From positions 1-18,710 of the forward strand of contig NZ_DIHC01000021.1 of the NCBI RefSeq assembly GCF_002419965.1: 18,710 nucleotides of DNA. Reading direction: 5' to 3'. The notes beneath the pieces were generated by a model that made no database searches, was not told where the DNA came from, and saw only the letters and a list, made by a program, of their open reading frames with translations. This DNA comes from Pseudomonas sp. UBA5706 (lineage in GTDB: Bacteria; Pseudomonadota; Gammaproteobacteria; Pseudomonadales; Pseudomonadaceae). The position numbers were made by a program, and so were the translations under genes. Of this stretch, positions 12,977 through 18,624 are shown piece by piece. The number at the start of each line of letters is the position of its first letter. The first letter of the stretch is position 1.

Positions 12977-12997
12977 ACGGTTTCAGGTCGTTGAAGG

Positions 12998-13026
12998 TTG
13001 ACCGATAATCCAAGTGCAACTAAAGT
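12998..13026 (+). promoter_or_regulatory. HicAB promoter
   Basis: TTGACC (12998-13003), 17 bases, TAAAGT (13021-13026), 22 bases before the HicA start codon. Both hexamers are good sigma-70 matches with ideal spacing. Confidence 0.6.
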
Positions 13027-13033
13027 TAGTCGC
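13016..13033. promoter_or_regulatory. Dyad over the HicAB -10, likely HicB operator
   Basis: GC-A-ACTAA-AG-TTAGT-C-GC is an imperfect 18-bp dyad that covers the -10 element. HicB antitoxins with a ribbon-helix-helix end repress their own promoters through such dyads, so this is the probable autoregulatory site. Confidence 0.5.
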
Positions 13034-13048
13034 AGATAAGGAGCCTTC

Positions 13049-13297
13049 ATGTCCAAGCAAGAGAAACTGATCGCCAAGCTGCTGAATAGACAGGCAGGGT
13101 TTACCTGGCCAGAGCTGGTTTCGCTGTTGGGCTGTCTGGGCTATCACCAGATTGAAGGCAGCGGCAGCCGGGTGAAATTCGACAATGGCAACCCGCACGC
13201 GATGATAAACCTCCACAAGCCTCACCCAGGCAACGAGATCAAGGCATACGTCAAACGACAGGTGATTGACCACCTAAAAGCAGGAGGATTGATCTAA
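13049..13297 (+). CDS. hicA: HicA-family toxin
   Basis: An 82-residue protein of the HicA fold (double-stranded RNA-binding-like): KLIAKLLNRQAGFTWPELVS, LLGCLGYHQIEGSGSRVKFD, INLHKPHPGNEIKAYVKRQV, IDHLKAGGLI. HicA toxins cut mRNA on ribosomes or free. The usual active His sits in a GSHxxF motif; here the place reads GSGSRVKF with Arg41, while His56 and His59 are kept in LHKPHP. The His-less form occurs in a HicA subgroup, so activity is possible but not assured. AAGGAG stands six bases before the ATG. Its stop overlaps the HicB start by one base (taATG), the normal hicAB order. Confidence 0.88.
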   Translation: MSKQEKLIAKLLNRQAGFTWPELVSLLGCLGYHQIEGSGSRVKFDNGNPHAMINLHKPHPGNEIKAYVKRQVIDHLKAGGLI

Positions 13298-13638
13298 TGA
13301 GCACCATGCTGCAATACCGAGGCTACTACGGATCGATTGAGGCAAGCCCGGAGGATAATTGCCTGTTTGGCAAGCTTCAGTTCATCCGTTCTCTGGTCAG
13401 CTACGAGGGGGATACGGTTGCCGAGCTAACCAAGGCATTCCACGAAGCGGTGGACGATTATCTGGCGACCTGCGAATCGCTCAATCATGAGCCCGAGGTT
13501 CCATGCAAGGGATCGTTTAACGTGAGGGTAGGGCACGATCTGCATTTGGCTGCCAGTGTGGCGGCAACTCGGCAAAGCATTTCGCTGAACGATCTGACGC
13601 GCAAGGCACTTAGCGAGTACCTGGAGCATCACGCGTAG
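13297..13638 (+). CDS. hicB: HicB-family antitoxin
   Basis: A 113-residue protein. Residues about 4-65 form the partial RNase H-like HicB domain (MLQYRGYYGSIEASPEDNCL, FGKLQFIRSLVSYEGDTVAE, LTKAFHEAVDDYLATCE) that binds and blocks HicA. Residues about 72-113 (GSFNVRVGHDLHLAASVAAT, then RQSISLNDLTRKALSEYLEH) are a ribbon-helix-helix DNA-binding domain for autorepression. It is coupled to HicA by a one-base overlap and closed by a terminator 12 bases after its stop, so the pair is a self-contained cassette between OL and the repressor. It may stabilise the prophage or act in phage defence. Confidence 0.92.
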   Translation: MSTMLQYRGYYGSIEASPEDNCLFGKLQFIRSLVSYEGDTVAELTKAFHEAVDDYLATCESLNHEPEVPCKGSFNVRVGHDLHLAASVAATRQSISLNDLTRKALSEYLEHHA

Positions 13639-13650
13639 GCAGATACGAAA

Positions 13651-13678
13651 AGCCCGGCGCTGAGCCGGGCTTATTTTG
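13651..13678 (+). terminator. Terminator of hicAB
   Basis: AGCCCGGC, loop GCTGA, GCCGGGCT, then TATTTT. An 8-bp GC-rich stem with a T-rich tail, 12 bases after the HicB stop. Preceding AAAA makes it usable in both directions, so it may also end the leftward transcript of the coiled-coil membrane gene. Confidence 0.8.
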
Positions 13679-13692
13679 CTTGACGCTTGCAC

Positions 13693-14082
13693 TCAATGAG
13701 GTAGAGCTTTCAACAGAGGGGCGAGATATTGCTGAACAATCCACCACCCACCACCGACGATTGGGAGTAGCGTCAGGAGGGCGTAGAGGGATAGCTGACC
13801 CTTGGTGACCATGTGATTGTCAATGTGATCAAGCTTGGTCCCTGCAGTCGAGGTAGCTAGCTTCAGAGACACGACATCGGCAGCCATAGCCTTCACGTCC
13901 GATCGGAGATCGGATATGTCTCGGCGCATGTATTCAACATGACTTTCGAGCTTTGCCACGCGCGCTTCCATTGGGTCGCCTCCAGGCGGTTCTTGACCGC
14001 TAGTATTGCCCGGACCGCCCTCTTTGTCACTCTTGCGACCTGCCGGAAGATGATCCGGTGTGAAAATCTGGTGATCAGACAC
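13693..14082 (-). CDS. Coiled-coil protein with C-terminal membrane helix
   Basis: A 129-residue protein: a Gly/Pro-rich linker (1-38), a coiled coil at about 38-95 (MEARVAKLESHVEYMRRDIS, DLRSDVKAMAADVVSLKLAT), and one membrane helix near 104-122 (LSLYALLTLLPIVGGGWWIV), with the N-terminus probably in the cytoplasm. The shape recalls XhlA-like or phage-exclusion small membrane proteins. The GTG at 14082 is chosen because AGGAG lies seven bases upstream; it overlaps the previous gene by eight bases. Lying downstream of the repressor on the same strand, it could be made in the lysogen, which suits superinfection exclusion, but that is inference. Confidence 0.7.
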   Translation of the reverse strand: MSDHQIFTPDHLPAGRKSDKEGGPGNTSGQEPPGGDPMEARVAKLESHVEYMRRDISDLRSDVKAMAADVVSLKLATSTAGTKLDHIDNHMVTKGQLSLYALLTLLPIVGGGWWIVQQYLAPLLKALPH

Positions 14083-14377
14083 GTTCTGGCTCCTGCGCCT
14101 GAGGATTGGCATCCAGCCATTTTCTAATAAAGCTGGCACGGTGAGATCTGAAGAAGCCACAGGAATTGCACAGCAACTTCAGCTCTAGAACCGGCGTACC
14201 ATCCGCTGCGAGTAGGCCGCTATGAGAAAGGGACAATGGGGAGTGCGATTCTAGTACGGGTAATGACCACGTGACAGACTCGCACATCGGACATCTTCCT
14301 GGGCTCGACTGGCTCTTGAAGAATCTGACGGCTTCATCATAAAAGATTTCGATATCCGTATTTTTATAGTCGCTCAC
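14075..14377 (-). CDS. Cys-rich (zinc-ribbon-like) hypothetical protein
   Basis: A 100-residue protein with two CxxC knuckles 38 residues apart, C29PMC32 and C70NSC73, the ligand set of a zinc ribbon, preceded by a helix (IEIFYDEAVRFFKSQ) and followed by a basic one (RSHRASFIRKWL). GTG start at 14377 with GGAGG eleven bases upstream, rather far. It is 78 bases downstream of the repressor and overlaps the membrane protein gene by eight bases, so the three may be one lysogenic operon. Function unknown. Confidence 0.65.
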   Translation of the reverse strand: MSDYKNTDIEIFYDEAVRFFKSQSSPGRCPMCESVTWSLPVLESHSPLSLSHSGLLAADGTPVLELKLLCNSCGFFRSHRASFIRKWLDANPQAQEPERV

Positions 14378-14455
14378 TATTCGATAGCCCTCCGCAACTC
14401 GATATTCACCCCAGCATCGACCTCGGCCACTTGGCGTCTACTACCTTGCCGACTC

Positions 14456-15337
14456 TCACGCCTTTCGTGCATTCCATATCAGCAGCACCTTCGCGTGGAC
14501 GGTAACATCCTCAATCCGCGCCTCCTGATCCCGAACGTGCGGATTATCTGATACCAGCAGGAACCTCTCGGCATCCAAGAACTGAATCCGCTTGATAAAC
14601 AAATGTTCGTGCCAGGTCAGCACATAAATCCCATCGCCCGCGTATTCATTGACGCCCCTGTCAACAATGAGCGGGTCTTTGTCGTTGATTGTCCCTTCCA
14701 TCGACTGGCCCCAGCCCGTGATCATTGCCAGGGAGTGAGGGGAGGTATAGGTCACGCCCTTTTCGCGCAACACGTCTTCGCGGATGATCAGGTTGCGAAT
14801 GACTTCATTGTAGTCGCTAGGCACTTGGCCATGGCCCATCGAGGCTCGCACGTCGTACTGGCGGATGACGATTTCTTCGGGCTTAGCTTTCAAACCCGAA
14901 AAGTCAGCCTGGATCACCTTTCCCTGAGTTTCGCCGGCGGCCTCAAGCGCTACTGCTGCGATCTTTTCCTGAGCATCCACATTCAAGGATTTTCCCGCGT
15001 GCTTGCGGATCATCTCCATTACCTTTTCGGCGGAGCTCGCTCCTCCACTCACCACAGCCTTAGCGGGAGTCCTGGTCATTTCCGCTATTTCGTCAGCAAT
15101 GCGCTGACTGAATGCCGATACCGGCTCGTCGAGCATGCGGGCGAGCACAGCGGCGAACTTAGCGTTTAGGGGGTTAATACCTTTGAAATACAGGTTCACG
15201 GCGGCCGGGGTAATTCCCGCCTCATCGGCGATTTTCTTTTGACTGAGTTTCAGCTCGTTCTTCTTCGAGAGGAACAAATCGTGCGCGGCTGCGCACTCAG
15301 CGATTAGCTCGGGCGGTAGGAGTCGTTTCTTCGTCAT
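14456..15337 (-). CDS. Phage repressor, HTH plus S24 peptidase-like domain
   Basis: A 293-residue CI-type repressor. An XRE helix-turn-helix lies at about 29-70 (LKLSQKKIADEAGITPAAVN, LYFKGINPLNAKFAAVLARM), then a linker, and a LexA/S24-like domain at about 155-290. The catalytic dyad is Ser212 in GWGQSMEGTI and Lys249 in HLFIKRIQ. The likely self-cleavage point is around ASMG (165-168), without the usual Ala-Gly or Cys-Gly. It should bind the 13-bp operators next to it and at 12518-12555. The ATG at 15337 lacks a ribosome site and stands seven bases from a -10 hexamer, so the mRNA is probably leaderless, as for lambda cI from PRM. In-frame TTG at 15355 is inside the operator and is rejected. 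Confidence 0.93.
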   Translation of the reverse strand: MTKKRLLPPELIAECAAAHDLFLSKKNELKLSQKKIADEAGITPAAVNLYFKGINPLNAKFAAVLARMLDEPVSAFSQRIADEIAEMTRTPAKAVVSGGASSAEKVMEMIRKHAGKSLNVDAQEKIAAVALEAAGETQGKVIQADFSGLKAKPEEIVIRQYDVRASMGHGQVPSDYNEVIRNLIIREDVLREKGVTYTSPHSLAMITGWGQSMEGTINDKDPLIVDRGVNEYAGDGIYVLTWHEHLFIKRIQFLDAERFLLVSDNPHVRDQEARIEDVTVHAKVLLIWNARKA

Positions 15338-15345
15338 CGCGCGAA

Positions 15346-15374
15346 TGTATACCAACGGTTAAAAATAAGAAGAA
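15346..15374 (-). promoter_or_regulatory. Repressor promoter PRM
   Basis: Minus strand: -35 TTCTTC (15374-15369), 17-base spacer, -10 TATACA (15351-15346). The -10 is good and the -35 poor, as in lambda PRM, where repressor at OR2 activates. The middle operator (15373-15385) lies just upstream of the -35 for such contact; the nearest operator (15349-15361) covers the -10 and would give self-repression. Confidence 0.7.
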
Positions 15375-15409
15375 ACCATCGGTATTGATTAAAAATTAAC
15401 AGATGGTTA
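15349..15409. promoter_or_regulatory. OR-like triple operator
   Basis: Three 13-bp dyads: ATACCAACGGTTA (15349-15361), AAACCATCGGTAT (15373-15385), TAACAGATGGTTA (15397-15409). Centres 15355, 15379 and 15403 are exactly 24 bp apart. They overlap the PRM -10, the PR -35 and the PR spacer/-10 respectively, the same geometry as lambda OR3, OR2 and OR1. Confidence 0.88.
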
Positions 15410-15413
15410 ATAT
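15385..15413 (+). promoter_or_regulatory. Rightward early promoter PR
   Basis: TTGATT (15385-15390), 17 bases, TAATAT (15408-15413): a strong sigma-70 promoter with ideal spacing, 28 bases before the Cro start codon. Two operators overlap it. Confidence 0.85.
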
Positions 15414-15441
15414 TCGCCTCATCTACAACCGAGGCCTGATC

Positions 15442-15636
15442 ATGAACGAGACCCCCCTCGACAAGTTCGTTGCTGATAAAGGGCAGTCCGAAGCCGCAAG
15501 GCTCCTTCGTGTGACAGCCCCGGCAATTCACAAAGCGCTTTCCGCAAAACGGGACATCCGCGTGCTTGAGCTTCCTGACGGCAGCTTCCAGGCGAAGGAG
15601 CAGCGCCCGTTTCCGTCCCAAAAATCTGCCGCCTAA
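15442..15636 (+). CDS. cro: Cro-like regulator
   Basis: A 64-residue protein. MNETPLDKFVADKGQSEAAR, followed by LLRVTAPAIHKALSAKRDIR, is a short helix-turn-helix of the lambda Cro family (FVADKGQSEAARLLRVTAPAIHKAL), then a strand pair (DIRVLELPDGSFQAKE) and a basic tail. The ATG at 15442 with GAGG eight bases upstream is chosen over one at 15403, which lies in the operator/promoter. As first PR gene divergent from the repressor it should bind the same operators and favour lytic growth. Confidence 0.88.
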   Translation: MNETPLDKFVADKGQSEAARLLRVTAPAIHKALSAKRDIRVLELPDGSFQAKEQRPFPSQKSAA

Positions 15637-15668
15637 CCACTTCATCAGCCGCAAGGAGCAATACCGAT

Positions 15669-15863
15669 ATGCCAGAAGAACCACGCCCAAACGAAAAGCA
15701 CGTCAACCAGATCAAGGTCCTGCTGGATGACAAATACGAAGGACTTCTCGATTACGCCGCGCAGATTCATGGAACAAAAAAGTCGGTTCTGGCCCGCGAG
15801 GTATTGAAGTCTTGGCTGCTTGATCTTGTTGGCAAGTCTATCCGCGACGACCGAGCAGCCTAA
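15669..15863 (+). CDS. Small putative ribbon-helix-helix regulator
   Basis: A 64-residue protein. HVNQIKVLLDDKYEGLLDYA, followed by AQIHGTKKSVLAREVLKSWL, is a strand plus two helices with the turn GTKKS, the layout of an Arc/MetJ-type ribbon-helix-helix. AAGGAG lies ten bases before the ATG. It takes the place that cII has in lambda, directly after cro, so a role in the lysis-lysogeny choice or early control is possible; it has no similarity to CII that I can see. Confidence 0.7.
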   Translation: MPEEPRPNEKHVNQIKVLLDDKYEGLLDYAAQIHGTKKSVLAREVLKSWLLDLVGKSIRDDRAA

Positions 15864-15873
15864 AGCAAAACCG

Positions 15874-15906
15874 TAGGGACTCAGTAGGGACCCGATAGGG
15901 ACTGGA
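15874..15906 (+). repeat. Three 11-bp tandem repeats, TAGGGAC
   Basis: TAGGGACTCAG, TAGGGACCCGA and TAGGGACTGGA follow each other without gap between the stop of one small regulator gene and the ribosome site of the next. The period of 11 bases is one helical turn, so all TAGGGAC units face the same side of the DNA. The last unit runs into the GGAGG ribosome site (GGAGG begins at 15904). Confidence 0.8.
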
Positions 15907-15912
15907 GGCGAT

Positions 15913-16107
15913 ATGCCGGAAGAAAAAGGCATGGAGCTTGGAGAGTTACTTGACCCGGAAGAGATTCGATTGCTGGAAGCAGAGGCGGCGAAGCGGGGGA
16001 TGACCCTGGCAGAGCTGGCGAAGCTGGGAATTCAGCAAGAGCTGACGAGAAGGACAAGGCCGAGAGCCATGACAGGAACCATTCAAGCGTTCCGACGCAG
16101 AGACTGA
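15913..16107 (+). CDS. Small helical putative regulator
   Basis: A 64-residue protein (MPEEKGMELGELLDPEEIRL, LEAEAAKRGMTLAELAKLGI, QQELTRRTRPRAMTGTIQAF): two helices with the turn RGMTLAEL that resembles the second half of a ribbon-helix-helix, and a strongly basic C-terminus. GGAGG lies four bases before the ATG, inside the tandem TAGGGAC repeats, so a protein bound to the repeats or to the RNA could affect its translation. No defined family. Confidence 0.65.
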   Translation: MPEEKGMELGELLDPEEIRLLEAEAAKRGMTLAELAKLGIQQELTRRTRPRAMTGTIQAFRRRD

Positions 16108-16131
16108 GATGCCAAATCGCAGGCAATAAAA

Positions 16132-16153
16132 AAGCCGGTGGCTAGACCGGCTT
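16132..16153. terminator. Hairpin between small regulator and Rha gene
   Basis: AAGCCGGT, loop GGCTAG, ACCGGCTT. On the plus strand the tail is CTTC, so it is a weak stop or attenuator for the PR transcript, comparable in place to lambda tR1. On the minus strand the tail is TTTTATT, a strong terminator for leftward RNA. Confidence 0.65.
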
Positions 16154-16179
16154 CTTCAACAACACTTGTGAGGCCGATT

Positions 16180-16923
16180 ATGCACACCATGACCACCCAG
16201 AGCAATACCCCACCTGATTCGTCAGTTTCCCACCAGCACCAAACCCTGTCGCGTCAGGTGATGTCCTCGCGCGAGATCGCGGATCTGACTGGCAAGGCCC
16301 ATAAGCACGTGCTGGTCGACATCCGCTCGATGCTCGCAGAACTCGAAATTGACTCGGCCGAGTTTTCGGCTCAGTACAAAGATGGCACCGGGCGCAGCCT
16401 GCCGTGCTTCCACCTTGATCGCGAGCTGACTGACACGCTGCTGACAGGCTACAGCGCCAAGATGCGTCTGGCAGTAGTCCGGCGCTGGCGCGAACTGGAA
16501 GAGCGGGGCGCTCCTCGCATTCCTGCGAATTACGCCGAAGCATTGCAGTTGGCGGCAGATCAAGCCCGTGAGAATAGCCAACTTCTCGGTGTGATCGAGC
16601 TCCAGGCGCCGAAGGTTGCTGCCATCAGACGTTTGGCCGCCGCCGAGGGCGCTATTTGCATCACGGATGCCGCCAAGCAGTTGGGTGTTCCGCCGTCGAA
16701 GCTCTTCGACTGGATGCAAGCGAACCGGTGGATCTACCGCCGCGGTGGCTCGTCCCGGTGGATCGCCATGCAACCACGCATCCGGTCCGGCTACCTCAAA
16801 CACAAAGTGACCGCATTGAAGCCCGACACCGAAACCGGTATCGACCGCGCTGCGTTCCAGCCCCTCGTAACCCCAAAAGGCCTCGCACGATTGGCCGAAA
16901 AGAACATTGGAGCCGAGCTGTGA
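16180..16923 (+). CDS. Rha-family regulator with KilA-C/ANT C-terminal domain
   Basis: A 247-residue protein. Residues about 23-110 are a Rha domain (VMSSREIADLTGKAHKHVLV, DIRSMLAELE, GRSLPCFHLDRELTDTLLTG, YSAKMRLAVVRRWRELEE). Residues about 140-247 are the phage antirepressor C-terminal (KilAC/ANT) domain (APKVAAIRRLAAAEGAICIT, DAAKQLGVPPSKLFDWMQAN, RWIYRRGGSSRWIAMQPRIR, SGYLKHKV, VTPKGLARL). Rha proteins were named from phage phi-80, where they hamper growth in hosts lacking IHF; KilAC domains are found in antirepressors. GAGG lies six bases before the ATG at 16180. Its stop overlaps the GTG of the replication gene, so it heads the replication block. Confidence 0.9.
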   Translation: MHTMTTQSNTPPDSSVSHQHQTLSRQVMSSREIADLTGKAHKHVLVDIRSMLAELEIDSAEFSAQYKDGTGRSLPCFHLDRELTDTLLTGYSAKMRLAVVRRWRELEERGAPRIPANYAEALQLAADQARENSQLLGVIELQAPKVAAIRRLAAAEGAICITDAAKQLGVPPSKLFDWMQANRWIYRRGGSSRWIAMQPRIRSGYLKHKVTALKPDTETGIDRAAFQPLVTPKGLARLAEKNIGAEL

Positions 16924-17711
16924 GTGTTCAAGCAATGTCATGGGCCCTCGCACTGCCGAAGGCTTCCCTCGAAAATCCCTCAGCCCGTCACGTTCTACTG
17001 TGCCTGGCCAACTACGCCGGTAGCGACGGCCGGGGCGCATTCCCTTCGGCCGCCACACTGTCCGAAGACACTGGCCTGTCCGAGCGCACGGTGCGCCTGA
17101 AACTGGACGAACTGGAGCGGGCTGGTTTCATCGTTGAAGGCAATCAGGCCATTGCCGCCGCATATATCGATCGCCGCGACCGCCGCCCTGTTGTGTACGA
17201 CCTTCAAATCAAGCGGGGTGCAAATGCTGCACCCCGTAAAGAACGGGGTGCAGATGACAGCACGGGGTGCAGCTCACAGCAGAACGGGGTGCAGGAAAAC
17301 GCAGAACGGGGTGCAGCAGCTGCACCCAATACATCACTTAACCATCAAGTAACCGAAGAGCAGCAGCTGCAGCGCGAGTTGGATGCCGAGGTTGCCGAGC
17401 AAGATCTCGCCGCCGCCGAGTGCCCGGCGCCGAGCCAGCGGTTCGCGATGTTCGCCGCCTGGGAGCCAAACACCAAATCCCTGTCCGACCAGGTCTCGAT
17501 CGCTGGGCTGCCTGTCGATGCCGTTCCCGATGCTGCGATTCGAGCGTTCAAAGGGTTCTTTGTCGCCCGGCCCACCACCGTCGACTCTGGTTCAGGCTGG
17601 TGCTACCGGCTCGTGCAGTGGGTGAAGCGCGAGCGGGTGAAGGCTGCCGGGCAGGGCCAAACTCCCGATTTCAACGACACCAGTTGGGCTGATGACCTGG
17701 GAGGCCTGTGA
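16920..17711 (+). CDS. O-like replication initiator
   Basis: A 263-residue protein, probable functional counterpart of lambda O, which binds the origin and recruits the P/DnaB complex. Residues about 18-95 are a winged helix (SARHVLLCLANYAGSDGRGA, FPSAATLSEDTGLSERTVRL, KLDELERAGFI). A low-complexity middle (98-145) is coded by the origin iterons. The C-terminal part (about 170-250, FAMFAAWEPNTKSLSDQVSI, AGWCYRLVQWVKRE-like) is the segment that usually contacts P/DnaT-like partners. The GTG at 16920 (GGAG seven bases upstream, GTGA overlap with the Rha stop) is preferred; ATG at 16935 is an alternative. The stop overlaps the next start. Confidence 0.88.
   Translation: MSVQAMSWALALPKASLENPSARHVLLCLANYAGSDGRGAFPSAATLSEDTGLSERTVRLKLDELERAGFIVEGNQAIAAAYIDRRDRRPVVYDLQIKRGANAAPRKERGADDSTGCSSQQNGVQENAERGAAAAPNTSLNHQVTEEQQLQRELDAEVAEQDLAAAECPAPSQRFAMFAAWEPNTKSLSDQVSIAGLPVDAVPDAAIRAFKGFFVARPTTVDSGSGWCYRLVQWVKRERVKAAGQGQTPDFNDTSWADDLGGL
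17214..17327 (+). repeat. Replication origin iterons inside the O-like gene
   Basis: CGGGGTGCAG occurs in direct orientation at 17244, 17263, 17285 and 17307, and as CGGGGTGCAA at 17214. Inverted copies are CTGCACCCCG at 17227 and CTGCACCC at 17320. The last four direct units begin 19, 22 and 22 bases apart. A more AT-rich stretch (AATACATCACTTAACCATCA) follows directly. This is the plan of lambda ori: iterons for O inside its own gene, then an easily melted segment. Confidence 0.88.
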
Positions 17712-18457
17712 TGAGCAAAGTTGCAAAGCTGCCCGCCAAGAGCGCCAGCACGATCATGGAAACGATGGGCAATCTGCCCCCTGTTATTCCGTTCACCCCT
17801 ACTCAGCTTGAGCCTGGTACCGCCGAAGTCGTCAATGCTCTGTTCCGAGAGCTCCAGGCGATCTTCCCTGCCTGGAAGCAGGCCTGGCCAGACGCGGAAA
17901 CGCTCGCAACCGCTAAGCGGAGCTGGATCAAGGCGTTCATGGCCGAAGGCATCACCCGCATCGAACAGATTCGTTACGGCATTCAGAACTGCCGCAAGCT
18001 CGGCGGCGACTTTGCGCCCAGCGTCGGAAAGTTCATCAAGTGGTGCCAGCCCACCCCCGAGATGCTCGGTATTCCGTCTCACGACAAGGCGTTTCGCGAG
18101 GCGCTGGAGAACTCGCACCCGAGTCGTGCCACGTCCCGGACCTGGTCCCACCCAGCTGTGCGTCACACCGCCTTGCAGTGCGAGCTGCATAACCTGGCCG
18201 ACCTCCCATCGGAGAGGGCGAGCAAAATTTTCGACCGCGCCTACGACATCACCATTCGGATGCTCGTACAGGGCCAGCCGCTGGAAGAGATTGCGGTCGG
18301 GATTGGCTACGACGGCCAGAAGACCGAACTCGAACTGGCGATTGAGGAGGGCGAGCGTTTTGTTCACGCAACCATTCGACGCCAGGGAATTCCGTCTGAT
18401 GGACAGGCCGCGCGCGTGGCGTTGCTGGCGAAGTTTGGCAAAGGGGTGTGCCCATGA
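17711..18457 (+). CDS. P-like replication protein (helicase loader)
   Basis: A 248-residue protein. The region FRELQAIFPAWKQAWPDAET, AKRSWIKAFMAEGITRIEQI, RYGIQNCRKLGGDFAPSVGK, FIKWCQP (about 45-115) is the conserved core of the phage replication protein P family, which carries host DnaB helicase to the O-bound origin. The C-terminal part (FDRAYDITIRMLVQGQPLEE and after) is helical. The ATG at 17711 with GGGAGG six bases upstream is chosen; GTG at 17708 is too close to the site. It overlaps the O-like stop by one base and the next gene by four, as expected for a replication operon. Confidence 0.88.
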   Translation: MSKVAKLPAKSASTIMETMGNLPPVIPFTPTQLEPGTAEVVNALFRELQAIFPAWKQAWPDAETLATAKRSWIKAFMAEGITRIEQIRYGIQNCRKLGGDFAPSVGKFIKWCQPTPEMLGIPSHDKAFREALENSHPSRATSRTWSHPAVRHTALQCELHNLADLPSERASKIFDRAYDITIRMLVQGQPLEEIAVGIGYDGQKTELELAIEEGERFVHATIRRQGIPSDGQAARVALLAKFGKGVCP

Positions 18458-18624
18458 CCCCGGCTCAGCAAAAAACCATCGACTTGCTTAAGTCTGAAGG
18501 CTTCAGGTTCAGCCGCAACTATCACGACATGGTTCTGATGACCCGTGGAGCTGATAACCGGCTTGTGCGCCATGACGGCAGCCAGCGCCGAGCGCAGCGG
18601 ATTTTCAGCAGGGGGTGTAACTGA
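18454..18624 (+). CDS. Small basic phage protein
   Basis: A 56-residue protein: MTPAQQKTIDLLKSEGFRFS, RNYHDMVLMTRGADNRLVRH, DGSQRRAQRIFSRGCN. One helix, then a strand pair and a basic helix. The ATG overlaps the P-like stop as ATGA, with AAGGGG upstream; its stop overlaps the next ATG by one base. The unbroken coupling supports a real gene. Function unknown. Confidence 0.7.
   Translation: MTPAQQKTIDLLKSEGFRFSRNYHDMVLMTRGADNRLVRHDGSQRRAQRIFSRGCN

Noticed and set aside
15669..15863. CII homologue after cro
   Set aside because: The protein has a ribbon-helix-helix-like layout, not the CII helix-turn-helix, and no direct TTGC repeats are visible nearby.
16222..17058. Minus-strand open frame of 278 codons
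   Set aside because: Antisense of the Rha/KilAC gene and the start of the O-like gene, both well supported.
17603..18367. Minus-strand open frame of 254 codons
   Set aside because: Antisense of the P-like gene; no ribosome site or recognisable motif.
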